Positions 12,778-23,780 are shown, counted from the first letter of the stretch. The stretch: 64,000 bases of DNA from Shinisaurus crocodilurus (GCA_021292165.1 CM037877.1:206316715-206380714); one strand, 5' to 3'. Notes: generated by a model not told the origin, from the sequence alone. Numbers and translations are program-made.

Positions 12778-12945
12778 AGAACCTCTTTCAGCCTGAGGGC
12801 CAAATTCAATTTCGGAGAAATCCTTGGGGGCCACATTCCTGTGATGCGCAGGGCCAAAGGCAAAAGGGCACGGGGCCAGAAATATGAACACATTTTAGCT
12901 TACAGCTCTTACTGTCAATAACGAAGCCTTAGGGGAGGCTCCCCC
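12778..12945. repeat. Partial copy of the 20945-21337 repeat
   Basis: Shares GAGGGCCAAATTCAATTTCG, GGCCAAAGGCAAAAGGG and TACAGCTCTTACTGTCAATAAC in order with 20945-21337. Ends are not recognisable. Confidence 0.75.
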
Positions 12946-13163
12946 CCCGACCCCATTCTAAAAGGTTGGAACATTTTTAATCAACCAATATTTTAATATA
13001 TTTTAATCAATCTTAACTTGGGCTGGGTTGGAAAATAAACTGAGCTTTTTCAATATAGTGGGTGTGGGAGTGGGATGGAGTGAGAGGATAGCTTAGTTTA
13101 TTCAGTTTATGTCTGATTCAAGATGAAGGAGCTTGCCCATTACTACTTAATCTGGTTGCATTA

Positions 13164-13258
13164 GAGCAGTGTTCTCCAACCTTGGGTCCCCAGATGTTTT
13201 TGGCCTACAACTCCCAGCATGCCCCAGCCAGCCCAAGGTTGGAGAACACTGCATTAGA
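13164..13258. mobile_element. Short palindromic MITE (CAGTGTTCTCCAACC)
   Basis: GCAGTGTTCTCCAACCTTGG and CCAAGGTTGGAGAACACTGC are 20-bp perfect inverted ends around a CAACTCCCAGCATGCCCC core. The TTAGAG-type flank repeats on both sides (GCATTAGA). Confidence 0.88.
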
Positions 13259-13539
13259 GAGAGAGAACGGAAGACGGACCTGCATGGCTAAAAATGGGGA
13301 GGGGGGCACCACATTTAGACCACATGTAGCGGAGCCAAGGCTTCCTGGATCGAAGCACTGGGACCCATTTGATTAGCAAGATGATGACACCATCTGCCAG
13401 GCCCCTCAGGCTTCCCTGTTCCATCTAATCTCAGCTGCAATCCTCACAGTAGTTGGGAGGCGGGGTGGGGCTGGGAGTATTTCCCAGCATAACAGTATAT
13501 TGTTGTCAGCTATCCTTCCTTGTTGCAAGGCAAAATCAC

Positions 13540-14262
13540 AACAGGGATAGCTGTATTTGCGCAGCTGAGGCTCGCGGCGTACCGCCTGCACCAGTTCCCA
13601 GAAATGTCTGATCTGGCTGCAGTCATACATGCCTTAGCTGCATCTCATTTGGACTACGGCAATGTACTCTACATGGGGCTGCCTTTGAAAACTGTTTGGA
13701 AACTTCAGCTGGCCCAGGATGCTCCAGCCAGGCATTTGACTGGGGCCAGTTACAGGGAGCACGTGCCCCCCTTGTTGCAGCAGCTTCATTGTCTACCAGT
13801 CTGTTTCCAGACAAAATGCAAAGTGCTGGGTATGACCTATAAAGCCCTATACGGCTTGGGACTAGGCTACATTCAGGACCAACTTCCTGCATATGAACCT
13901 GCCTTCGGGAGAGGTCCTTCTCTCAGTACTGCCACCATCAGAGGGCCTACTTGGTGGCTGCTCCCTGTCTTTGGAACTGCTTGCCGAGGGAGGTTCGGTG
14001 GGCTCCCCCTCTGCTGACCTTCTGCCAGCAGGCAACAATGTTTTTTATCCTGGGAGGCCTTTGTCATGTGAGCTGGTGGAATGGGTTGGGTGCCATTTTT
14101 GTTCTTTTATTGTGGTTCTTTTAATTGTGTTTTTAATGTATTTGTTTTATGATTGTTTTAATGAACTTTTATTTCAAATTTCAGTTTTTGCTATTGACAG
14201 CCACCTTGAGCACCATTTTCTTCATAGAAAGGCAGGGTATAAGCCAAATAATAAATAAAAAA
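13540..14262 (+). mobile_element. L2 LINE 3' fragment
   Basis: A plus-strand ORF (13520-14017) encodes the C-terminal tail of an L2 ORF2: SHLDYGNVLYMGLP, then KLQLAQDAPARHLTGA, then LHCLPVCFQTKCKVLGMTYK. These match the family motifs LDYGNALY, LQ-VQNAAARL-TG and LHWLPV. The remainder, through a T-rich stretch and AAGGCAGGGTATAAGCCAA, is the L2 3' end. It sits inside the hAT-like repeat 13321-15261. Confidence 0.85.
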
Positions 14263-14651
14263 TATTTTGTGGTGGCTTGGTGTTGAATGGGCAATTAAGA
14301 CCCATACGTTTTACAAAAAACATGCTCCAGGGAAAACGGCTAGAACTGGTTTCTTGACTTTGAGATAAAATGTTTTTCCCTAGTGCTGGGAAAATACACT
14401 CCTGGAAAATCCTGAGCTGCTGATCTCATGTTATTGGGGAACCTGCTGTGTCCCTGTCTTTCCCTTTCTCATGCAAACTTCCTCTCCCAAAGCCAGGGGG
14501 GGATGGCTCCCCCCCCCCATTTATCTGCCTGTCTGTGCCTCTCATGTCCTTTTGGGTTGTCCTGTTTGAACGAAGCAGTGAGTTTCTGTGTGTCTTCTCT
14601 GTTATTGTGTGTGAACATGAGAGTTTCTGTGTGTCTTTGTATGTTTCCTGC

Positions 14652-14680
14652 GTCTGTCTGTCTGTCTGTCTGTCTGTCTA
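14652..14680. repeat. (CTGT)n microsatellite
   Basis: Seven uninterrupted CTGT units. Other simple repeats: (GT)n 12269-12287, (TTG)n about 15752-15773, (AC)n 21353-21381, (ATT)n 31849-31885, (AC)n 50366-50382. Confidence 0.95.
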
Positions 14681-15308
14681 AGAGGAAGTGGTACAAGTGG
14701 GCCTTGTGTTTATATTTGAGTTCTCTACCATGGATAATCTTAATGCTGTATTCATTCATTCACCTGGAGAGAGTCTTTCCTGCACTTTCCATGACTTTTC
14801 AGACATGAAGATGTCTGTCCGTTACATTAAAAGTATGTTAGAAACTAACATAGTTGTCGTATAATCTGTTATAAACAGTTCAAGATGAGCCTCACAAGCA
14901 TCGTAAATGGCAGGCTATGCAATACATGGTGCTTTAATGTTCCCCACGTTTGTTTCCCCAATGGCCGTTCAGGGAAATGAACCCAGGAATCTCCAGCCAA
15001 AGTCTGACATGCTAGCCACTGCACTGCCCTTTGCCAGCTCGCTATTCTATGTCTGTCAGTTGATCCAATTAAATTGGGTATTATGCTATGTATTGCTGCT
15101 CTTTGGGGTTTGTGCGTGTGTGTACAGATATAGATATTACATACACAGAGATATAAAGATACATGGATAAACACAGCTGCCTGCATTGTTGGACTTTCCT
15201 TGCAGGCGTGGCTACAGAGATTGTCATGATAAGCACTTCAAAATTTAGCACTACACCACTGGTTTAGATCATGGAGTGGGCAGAAGGTAGATCTTCAGAT
15301 GTTTTGGA

Positions 15309-15654
15309 GGTTTTCTATACATTGTGTTTATTGCACGCTTGTGATTCTTTAGTCACGGTTGTTGACAGGCCCTCTAGATGGTGTTGTGATCCTCCAGTTT
15401 TGCTTCTGTTTTTTAAGAGTGCTTTCCTGAGGGTTTTTTTTTAGAGGGGAGAAAATGGGATGTTATTTCTGAATGCGAAAGAAAAGGTATTTTCCTACTT
15501 GTGTGATTGCAATATTCTACTTTAGCCCAGCGCCATCTAGAGGTTATGTAGTGGAAAAGCAGGAAAGGAAAAGTTCTTTGTGTAGAGCTTGGATCTCAAT
15601 TCTGTGACAAAACCAAAAGTAGATGTAGCGATTAACAGCCTTGTGTAGAAAAGC
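15309..15654. mobile_element. MITE, family GCTTTTCTACACAAGG, copy 1
   Basis: GGTTTTCTATACATTGTG to CCTTGTGTAGAAAAGC, with the family interior (CCTCCAGTTTTGCTTCTG, CATCTAGAGGTTATGTAGTG). About 346 bp, non-coding. Clean target duplications not found. Confidence 0.8.
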
Positions 15655-15809
15655 TCCTAGATGTCAACTCCCAGAATTCATAGGCCATGCTGGTTTAGAT
15701 TATAGTTAAAGGTGGGTTTGGGGCCTGAAAAGGTTGAAGACTACTGAAGTATTGTTGTTGTTGTTGTTGTTGTTATTTTAAATCACAGCATATTTCCTGC
15801 TAAATTTAG

Positions 15810-15902
15810 GCCGCAATCCTATACACCCTTACCTGGGAGTAAGCCCCATTGAACTCAGTTGGAGTTACTTCTGAGTAGACAAGTACAGGATCACACTGTT
15901 AG
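15810..15902. repeat. Short palindromic repeat (GCAATCCTATAC..TTACTTCTGAGTAG)
   Basis: The unit reads CGCAATCCTATACACC, TGGGAGTAAGCCCCATTGAA, TTACTTCTGAGTAGACA, CAGGATCACACTGTTA, with inverted ends. Related copies lie at 7278-7350, 11609-11716, 37000-37090 and 54534-54628. Confidence 0.8.
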
Positions 15903-16689
15903 GATTATTAAGCAGGGCTTGCAGAGCAAACAGTATAATTTCCAGGGGCAAGATTGAGCTCCAGCATCTCCTGTTTTCGAAATTGAGCACTGTATACAGT
16001 GTTTTTCCCCCTCTCCCTTGTACTGATCAAAATGGCATATTCAAGGCCGGATCCTCTCTCACATTTTCTTATGCTTTCTCAACTTCCCCCTCCCCCCTTT
16101 TCTCTTGAGACTTCATGTCGCACACTTTTATATTCCATTGCTTGGATCCTAAGATAAGTGAACTTAAGTAAGTTCATGGATGTAAAGTTTCCTGTCCCTT
16201 TGGCAGCCATCTGCCCCCTCAAAAAACAACTCCAGAAAAATCTGGCTGAGGGGGCGCTCCTAAATAATGTGGGATGGGGCTGGCGGAGATGCCAAGTGAA
16301 GGGGAACCAAGCCAGATCAGGCAGAGATCGGCCACATTTTGTTCAATTCCCCCCTCCCCCTGCAGCCCCGCTGCCGAACCCATTCCCGCATTGCCCAGGA
16401 GGGCCCCCCTGGCTTTAGCCAGCGCATGTGGCCGCAGGATGGTGGAGGAGGAGGAGGGGAAAGAACCACTTTCCTCATCTGAGCTTCCTAAGCTTGTTGA
16501 CTGTTTATTGTAAGCCGAGCAGAGAACTTTTTGACATGGGGAGGCATACAAATGCCGGAAATAAACACACAAATAAATAAACTTACCTCTGGATCCAAGC
16601 CTGTGTGCTTGGCACATTTTGGCTGAGAGGCTGCTGCGCCAGTGAGTAACTGGCTGATGCAGATCCTTCTGAAGCCTAAAGAAAGTTAC

Positions 16690-16950
16690 CTAGTAACTGT
16701 AATAGCCTGTGGATCCGGGCCTTCCTCTGCATGCTGGGCTCCGTGTTACAGTCGCTATAATTATGTGCGTGCGGTCTGCCTCCTTTCCTCCCTGTCTGCC
16801 TGCATGTAGGACCTCTTGTTATATTCGATATAATGATGGGTCCGAGGCCTCCTGCTTCCTGCCTTCAGCCCCCTGCCTGGCTGCGAGGAGGCCTGGTTGT
16901 TACCGTCAGTGTAATTATGGGTGTTTGGCCTCACTCTCTTTGCCTAAGGT
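16690..16950 (+). repeat. Degenerate tandem repeat, about 73-81 bp period
   Basis: Three to four imperfect units. Each begins like GTTACAGTCGCTATAATTATG and continues with a C/T-rich GCCTCC/CCTGCCT stretch; unit starts are near 16745, 16818 and 16899. Units are well diverged. Confidence 0.55.
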
Positions 16951-17959
16951 GTAATTTTACTTTATATAAAGTGTGGTTCCATCCCTCCAAAGCTGCTGCC
17001 CTCCAGCTGCTCATCTCGTGTGTAAATTGTTTCTATTCCGAGTGCTAAGCAGGCGCAGGAAGGGGCTTTTGAGGTGCGGGGCGGGGAAGGTGAACAAGTC
17101 TGTGGGTGAAACTGGGGTGTGCGTGCTGCTGAATGGGGAGAAGATGGATTTGTCCGTCCGCCCACCCAGGGCCTCGGTGGGAGTTTGACCCCTGATTTCA
17201 GTGAATTCAAGATTTCCTGTTCCGTATGTCTGATCATTATCTCCATTGAATAGTTCCCATTTCAACCCAGTAATATTCCTCAGTTGCATGATCCAGTCTT
17301 TTGTCAAGTTAGGACCTTCCCTGGCACATAGCTCATTGCTGTAGGACACAGCTCGGTGCACTAGAAGTGTCTCTGGCAAAGGCAGTACCTCACCACCACC
17401 ACCACCACCGCCCCGACATGTCTGGATAGCCTGTGCTGTGCTGGTCCCCGCTGGCCATGTGCACTAGTATATGCCGTGGTGGTGGGCTAAAAACTCTCTG
17501 CATATCTCTGGGCTTTAAGGAGTCTGGGTGGTGAAACTGCAGTTAGTAATATCATCTATGGGGAAACTAGCAAGCATTTTTGCAATGCATAACAAGCAAG
17601 TTGCATAAGTCTGGCTGAAAACAACTCTTCCCAGATGCAAGTTTTTAGTATTTCCTTCTAGAGTTCTCCATCCATTCACTAGTCACACTTGTGGAGACCT
17701 CAGAAGAGTTCGGGCTTTGCCTCCTTCGTTCTGGCAGGGTTCTTGTGCTTTTGGCAGGTGTGTGACAGGCAGAAATTCAGCAAGTGCGGTTTCCCGCCAA
17801 AGTGGAGCTGCAGGGCTGGAGGAAGATGCACCTGATGTGGAAAAAAATTATAACTGCATGCCAAACGAAAAGTGGCAGTGATACCTGGGATTTGCATTGC
17901 ACATAAGAGTTGGAGCGACTCTCCTGGTATGAATCTACCCGTACATTACAATGGCCAAA

Positions 17960-18290
17960 TGGGGGCCTTTCTCCAAGTGCCTCTTCCATGGGAGGTTCGG
18001 AAGGGTAGTGGTGGCCCCCTGACTGTGGAATGCTCTCCGTACTGAGGTCCGCTTAGCGGCAACGTTGTCATCCTTTCATCGACTTTCCTCTATTCCCAGG
18101 TGTTTGACAGCATATAATAAGGCTTTTTTAACCATTCCCAGAATACTTTTTGTTGAGTGTTTTACATTGTTTTGTATGTGAGGGGTTTTTATCTGATGTT
18201 TTGTGTTGTGTTGTTCAGGTTTTAATATTTTGTAAACTGCCCAGAGAGCTTTAACTACTGGGCAGTATAGAAACAAAACAATGATGATGG
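17960..18290 (+). mobile_element. L2 LINE 3' end
   Basis: Non-coding tail with GTGGAATGCTCTCC, a T-rich central stretch and AACTGCCCAGAGAGC followed by GGGCAGTATAGAAA. This is the order seen at the 3' end of L2 elements and in the copies at 13540 and 36505. Confidence 0.8.
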
Positions 18291-18510
18291 TCATTGGCAT
18301 CATGGTATTGACATTCCAGTTTTTCTCTTTTGTGTCATTTTTCTGGCTCTTTTCTTTACTGTGAAACAGGAGTGTGAGTGAGTAAATGGCAAATTCCTTG
18401 GGGTTAAAAACCTGATTTATTTATACACTGTAAGTGACTGTGTCTAGCGTTAATGGCAATATGGGCTACAAAGGCATTTCTACTATTCTCTTTCTGGCAC
18501 AATGCTTAAC

Positions 18511-19148
18511 CAGGACCGGTGCAGGGCAGTTTGGCGCCCTAGGCTAAATTATATTTAGCGCCCCCACTCTCGTGCCGTGGGGGGGGGCTCCGGAAAGCAG
18601 CCCTGCTCTGCAACCTCTCGCCGCTGCCGCCACCGGACCCCCCCCGCACGCTGCTGCTGCCACTGCCGCTGCCGCCCCCCACCTACCTTCCCACGCCTCC
18701 TCCGAAAAGGGACCCCCGCGCTCTGTTTTTGGCCGGGGGAAACCAGAGCAACAGGGCTGTTTAAGCCCTGTTGCCCTGGTTCCTCCCGCCAAAACAGAGC
18801 ATGGGCGGGGCTCCGGAAACAGCGCGGAGAAGGTAGGTGTCGGGGGGGAGGCGGCGCGGTGAAGCAAGGCGAGGTGGGGGGGAGGCGGCGCGGGGGGGGA
18901 GGCGGTGCAGAGGCGAGGCGAGGGGGAGGCGGCGCGGAGGCGAGGCAAGGTGGGGGGGAGGCGCCCAGGCTCGGCCCCACCACTACTCCGGGCGCAATCC
19001 TCCGCACTGACCTGGCTTTCTCGGTGAGGCGGACGGGCGGGCAAGGCAGGAGCGCGCCGGCAGCGAAGAGGAGCGCAGCGTTCTGCGCCCTCTTCCGCTA
19101 CGCGCCCTAGGCAACAGCCTAGTTGGCCTAGCGGTAGCGCCGGCCCTG
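18511..19148. mobile_element. hAT element, CAGGGCCGGC family, GC-rich interior
   Basis: Left end CAGGACCGGTGCAGGGCAG; right end reads, reversed, CAGGGCCGGCGCTACCGC. A perfect 8-bp target duplication TGCTTAAC lies at 18503-18510 and 19149-19156, diagnostic of hAT. The interior includes a hairpin with about 40-bp arms (18720-18805, built on CTCTGTTTT..GGC and CAACAGGGCT) and an array of GAGGCGGCGCGG-like units. Non-coding. Confidence 0.9.
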
Positions 19149-19258
19149 TGCTTAACATCCATTTGAACCACCCTTTTGTCCTTCCCATCAGGTTAGTAAA
19201 AACATTTAAACATATTTTACCTAATCTTTTAATGCAACACAATTCTGTGGCTTATTAA

Positions 19259-19736
19259 GCCGAGATATGCACAACCTTTGTGCCAGTGTGCTTCACCCTT
19301 GTGCCACCCCATCCCTTCTCTCTTCTTGGCACACTGCGATTCAACACTTCCTGGGTTAATTTACCATAGTTTACCATTATATCTAAACCAGGGAACTATG
19401 GCTACCAGGATTGGAGCAACAAGCCGTAACATAAACCACAGCTTGCAATTGATTGAAGATCCTGGTTAATTCTGATCTTGGTAACCATAGCTTCCCAGTT
19501 AAGATGTAACCAGTGCCCCAAGTGGGAAAATAAAGGAAGTGGAATGGTTTTGAAATAAGGGGGATGCTTTGAAAGTGGCCTAACCATTTGTCCATCTGAA
19601 AAAGAAGTGGGAATGGGTTGGGAATAAGGACGAACTGTGGTTACTTACCCAGGAAGTGTTGAATCACACGCACCAAGAAAGGAAGGGGTGAAGCAAGGGT
19701 GAATCATACGAGCACAAGCCTCATATATATCTCAGC
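19259..19736. mobile_element. Foldback MITE with about 115-bp inverted ends
   Basis: The left arm (GCCGAGATATGCACAACC through AACACTTCCTGGGTTA) and right arm (TACCCAGGAAGTGTTG through CATATATATCTCAGC) are inverted copies with small indels. A 7-bp direct repeat TTATTAA flanks them at 19252-19258 and 19737-19743. The loop contains a second, smaller palindrome (CTATGGCTACCAGG and TTGGTAACCATAG). Non-coding; superfamily unassigned. Confidence 0.75.
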
Positions 19737-19923
19737 TTATTAAGGTCCAAACTGATACCCTATCAAGGTGCGTGCATGTTGTGTACTGTATGTATATATA
19801 TGTCTCTCTGTGAGTATAAAAAGCTCTGTTAATTCACTGCTTATCCTACTCTTATCAGCTGAGATCCATCTTGAAGATACATGTTTTCTAGGGCCTTGGG
19901 TACCAGGTAAACCTGCTATCTCA

Positions 19924-20612
19924 CAGGGATGGGGACTCGGACTCCAGGACTCGACTCGTGAGTCGGACTGAGTCCCCCCCTCTGACTTGAGTCGGACTCG
20001 AGTCCCAATATTTTTAATGGGACTCGAGACTCGACTTGGGACTCGAGACCAAGGACTCGTCAACATCCCTGCTTGATGCCACCTGCAGGTGCTGTCTGGA
20101 CCTAGTTGCCGTAACAATCCAAGTTTATTTTTTAAAATCATTTTCCTAATGCAACCTTTCAGACATTTTGGGTTTGGCTGCCTCTGCCTGCCTGTTTGTG
20201 GTTCCCAGCCTCCTCTGCTTGCCTGGTCTCTTCTTAACCAGTTCCACAGTTTGAATTGTCCAAGACAAAGGCTTCTGCCTGCCTGCTTTGGGGTTCCCTG
20301 CCTCCTCTGCCTGCCTGGTTATTTTGGGTTTGTCTGCCTGGTCTGTTCTTGTCAAAATCAGTGGCAGAGTTTTGAGATAAAAAGGCACACTTGTGCCTAG
20401 AATTTATTTAAGCCACACATCTGAAGTAGCCTTATTTTGTTGGGAAAAACCCCATGGATTTTAATATGGACTTGTGGAGTCAGCTTTGGGAGGGACTCGG
20501 GACTCATGAGTCACCATTTTGGACCAAGGACTTGGACTCGGACTCGAGACTCGGGTCCAAAGACTCGTGACTCGACTCGTGACTCGAGACCAAGGACTCT
20601 TCAACATCTCTG
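19924..20612. mobile_element. hAT element, GACTCGAGTC family, copy 1
   Basis: Ends CAGGGATGGGGACTCGGACT and GGACTCTTCAACATCTCTG. The perfect 8-bp duplication CTATCTCA is at 19916-19923 and 20613-20620. Both subterminal regions are crowded with GACTCGAGTC-like palindromes. The middle (CCTGCCTGGTCTC blocks) is shared with the other two copies. It is non-autonomous and ends 52 bp before the MDFI exon. Confidence 0.92.
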
Positions 20613-20664
20613 CTATCTCAAGGATAAAGTGGTACTCATGACAGAACCCTCTCATCTTTTTCAG

Positions 20665-20886
20665 GCCAAGATACAAACACGGGCCCTTCCTCCATGCCGA
20701 ATTCAGCGGTAGCACCAACAACTCCAGACTCCCCAACCCCAGCTCCAATTTCTCAAAATCAGACCACAGATGTGAAGGAAGAAAACCCACCACAAGAACA
20801 CTCAGCGCCTCGCAGATCCCTGGTGAATGGAACAGCCAAGGCAAAATCTGAGGATGACTTTGCAGTATCGGCAGAAGCTGTGACAC
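20665..20886 (+). CDS. MDFI: MDFI coding exon (N-terminal Pro/Ser/Thr-rich part)
   Basis: Internal coding exon of the MyoD family inhibitor. A polypyrimidine stretch and CAG end at 20664, and a GTACGT donor starts at 20887. The 222-bp exon opens with two bases that complete a split codon and leaves one base (C) for the next exon. The 73 full codons encode a low-complexity Pro/Ser/Thr/Glu-rich stretch running from QDTNTG to SAEAVT. The last residues, AEAVT followed after splicing by R-QPQ, align with the TEAVT-C-QPQ segment I recall for mammalian MDFI, which supports both the exon and the junction. The start fits just after the first few codons of the mammalian protein, so the initiator ATG should sit in a tiny upstream coding exon not seen here. 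Transposons lie within about 60 bp on both sides: a hAT element ends at 20612 and a hAT-like repeat begins near 20945. Exon identity rests on splice sites, phase and the C-terminal motif, because this part of the family is poorly conserved. Confidence 0.85.
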
Positions 20887-20944
20887 GTACGTTTTGGCCT
20901 CCTGTCACGGCTGCCTTCCCCTTTTTAATATTCATTCTCTGTTT

Positions 20945-21337
20945 TGGAGGTGGGGAGACTCTTTCAGACAGAGGGCCAAATTCAATTTCGTAGAAGCTCT
21001 CGGGGGGGGGGGGCTGCATTCCGGTTGTGGGCAGGACCAAATGCTAAGGGGGCAGAGCCAAAGGCAAAAGGGGTGTGGCCAAAATGACAAAAAAAACTGT
21101 GTTATTGGAGCTTAAAGCTCTTACTGCCAGTAACCAAGCCTTAGGAGAGGCATTTCAACCTATTAGAATGGGGAAAAACCTGTGCAAAACCTGGGAAACC
21201 ACCAAACGATTCGTGGTTGGGGGGAAAGGGGTGGGGCTAGGGGAAGATGGTGTGGTCATCTGGGAAAACCCAGAGTACCTGATTCGAACCACAGGCATGC
21301 TGAATTTGGCCTCTGTGCCTCAGGTTCCCCACCTCTA
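20945..21337. mobile_element. hAT-like repeat with GAGGTGGGG ends
   Basis: Left TGGAGGTGGGGAGA and right TTCCCCACCTCTA are inverted. The interior (AGAGGGCCAAATTCAATTTC and AGCTCTTACTGCCAGTAAC) recurs at about 12778-12945. Flanking 8-mers agree only partly. It starts 58 bp after the MDFI exon donor. Confidence 0.6.
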
Positions 21338-21782
21338 ATCTGATTTATTAACTACACACACACACACACACACACACACACGACCAAAGCAGACCTTACT
21401 TTAAAGCCAAATCTAGCAGCTACGACTTTTTTTTCCCATTTTTCCTCTAGATAAACACTGGAGGTCTCATCAGGATCGGGACTCTAGCGTGGGTGTATGT
21501 GTGGTACAGCAGGGCGTAGCCCACAGACATACAGGAAATCAGCACTGGAGGAATTCTTGGTTCTCCAGTTATAAGATCTTCATAAATCTTCATGTTGTTT
21601 GGAGACACATGCTAACAATACTGCATATTATACTGGTTGTCTTTCATTTTTGTACTTATGCCCCAATAGGAATTACTTTATTCTAATAAGATCCCATGAT
21701 TAGAGCACCTACTATTTTCCTCTTGCTTTTTAAAACTATATTCTTCTTCCAAAGCTTTCCCTATTATATAATATTTTGATAA

Positions 21783-22724
21783 TATTTTTATTAATGACTT
21801 GGATGAGGAGGTACAGGGAATGCTTATCAAATTTGCAGATGACACAAAGTTGGGTGGAACAGCTAATACTCTGGAAGACAGAAACAAAATTCAAAGTGAC
21901 CTCGATAGGCTGGAGCACTGGGCCGAAAACAACAGAATGAAATTTAATAGGGATAAATGCCAAGTGCTGCACCTAGGGAGAGGAAACCAAATGCAGAGTT
22001 ACAGAATGGGGGACACTTGGCTCAACAATACTACAAGTGAGAAGGATCTTGGAATTGTGGTGGATCACAAACTGAATATGAGCCAGCAATGCGATGTGGC
22101 TGCAAAGAAGGCAAATGCTATTTTGGGCTGTATGAATAGAAGTATAACTTCCAAATCGCGGGAAGTGATAATTCCCCTTTACTCGGCACTGGTTAGGTCT
22201 CATCTTGAGTACTGCGTCCAGTTCTGGGCACCACACTTTAAGAAGGATGTAGACAAACTGGAGAGGGTTCAGAGGAGGGCGACAAGGATGATAAAGGGAC
22301 TGGAAACAAGGCCCTATGAGGAGAGACTGAAAGAACTGGGCATGTTTAGCCTTCAGAAGAGGAGACTGAGGGGGATATGATAGCACTCTTCCAGTACTTG
22401 AAGGGTTGTCACACAGAGGAGGGCCAGGATCTCTTCTCGATCATCCCAGTTTGCAGGACACGGAATAATGGGCTCAAGTTACAGGAACCCAGATTCCACC
22501 TAAACATCAGGAAAAATTTCCTGACTGTCAGAGCAATAAGACAATGGAATCAACTACCTAGGGAGGTATGTGGGCTCTCCCACTCTGGAGGCATTCAAGG
22601 TACAGCTGGACAATCATCTGTCGGGGATGCTTTGACCTGGATTCCTGCATTGAGCAGGGGGTTGGACTCGATGGCCTTGTAGGCCCCTTCAAACTCTACT
22701 TTTCTATGATTCTATGATTCTATA
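21783..22724 (+). mobile_element. CR1 LINE 3' fragment, frameshifted
   Basis: Plus-strand CR1 copy starting within the RT domain at the DLDEEVQGML block before the FADD motif and running through the C terminus. The frame breaks near 22375 (QKRRLRGI then stop) and resumes in another frame at 22377. The end carries tandem ATTCTATG units at 22703-22724, the characteristic CR1 3' tail. It is very similar to the copy at 1935-3380, so both come from the same fairly young subfamily. Confidence 0.92.
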
Positions 22725-23780
22725 ATAAATCCTTTGTGCATTCCTTTAGTAGCAAGAACTAACTTTGGATTTTTAGACAGTGCTCTTAAATATCCTTTTC
22801 TAATTACAGTAGTTACATAATTCTTTAACTGAAAATACTGTAACTGTATATTTCCCCCTCCTGATCCTTTTCTAGCACTCATGACTGTGTAGAAAAACAC
22901 ATCTGGAAGGCACCAAGTTAATGGCTTAATTTATACCATGTGGGGTGAGGTGAATCGCTCTGCAGATGGAATTGGAGGATTTATTTATTTATCCATCACA
23001 ACTGGTGAAGTTGCAGGCTGTATTACAAGCTCCCCAACCAAAAGGGGAGCTTCTTTACATACTGGGTTGGGGTGGGGGGCTGCTGAGCCAGGAAGTGCAG
23101 ATATTCCTGCCATCTTGATTGCTACACAGCAACCTTCAGCAAACAGTGCAAGCGCACACTAACAGTAAGTGTACAGGCGCAACATAACGATGTTCATATG
23201 GCCCTGCCTGTCCCACCCTTTCTCTATAGCTGCCACTGCCAGTGGCACCTGTTAGTATGTAGGCAAATCCTCCCAACTGAACCAGGTAAAGGTAAGCAGA
23301 GATGGCACGGAGGAAAGAAGCTGGTGACGTGTTTGGCTTGGTGTGGAACAGTGCACACACAAATCAGAAACAGGAAGCATTTTTCAGGTCTTTGGTGCAT
23401 GACAGTGAAGAGTTTATATGTAGGTCTTATGTAGAAGAAAAAAATGCACAGAATGTTTTTAGATAATTCTTAAGAGACACCACTTTAGAAGAGGCATTCC
23501 CTTCTATATGAGAAGGGGGAACGCCTTTCTAAGGTGACACCTGCCATTTTGGTTTTTATTAGTACTTATATATTTAAAAAAAAAATTCCCTTAAAAAAAA
23601 TTAATACTGTCCTATCAGGGGCACCTTTTTAAAGTTGTGCACGCCAACAAATAGAACAATTGTTTTATTAATATGCAGATTTAATTGACTAAGATTTCGT
23701 AAAATGGGAGACATCTCTACTCTTCACACATATTGTGCTTTGGCTTGTATACCCAAGATTTCAAAAGTTTATATGGTGTT

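Larger units (their letters stand above)
13321..15261. mobile_element. Second copy of the CAGTGGTGTA hAT-like family, with L2 inside
   Basis: Shares interior sequence in the same order with 9946-11060: GATTAGCAAGATGATGACAC, GTTGTCAGCTATCC, ACGGCTAGAACTGGTTT and TTTAGCACTACACCACTG at the right end. The left end (CACATGTAGC) is degenerate. Imperfect 8-bp flanks ATTTAGAC and GTTTAGAT agree at 6 of 8. It contains an L2 fragment and further unidentified sequence at 14380-15160 with a (CTGT)n run. Confidence 0.7.
1..20664 (+). other. Probable MDFI first coding intron (3' part); repeat-rich
   Basis: No coding exon was found here. Searching by eye for a short coding end of the expected type (ATG, Tyr/Ser, Gln, Val before a phase-1 donor) gave no candidate, so the stretch is read as intron or upstream sequence. 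Recognised repeats are listed separately. I see nothing classifiable in about 3390-4300, 5640-6510, 6790-9117, 11070-12770, 15660-15800 and 17000-17960, apart from short AT-rich runs, (GT)n at 12269-12287 and (CAC)n near 17390-17410. Confidence 0.5.

Noticed and set aside
18544..19242. Long Ala/Pro/Arg-rich ORFs on both strands (also 44819-45731)
   Set aside because: They lie in the GC-rich arrays of two hAT copies, are open on both strands through composition, and have no recognisable domain.
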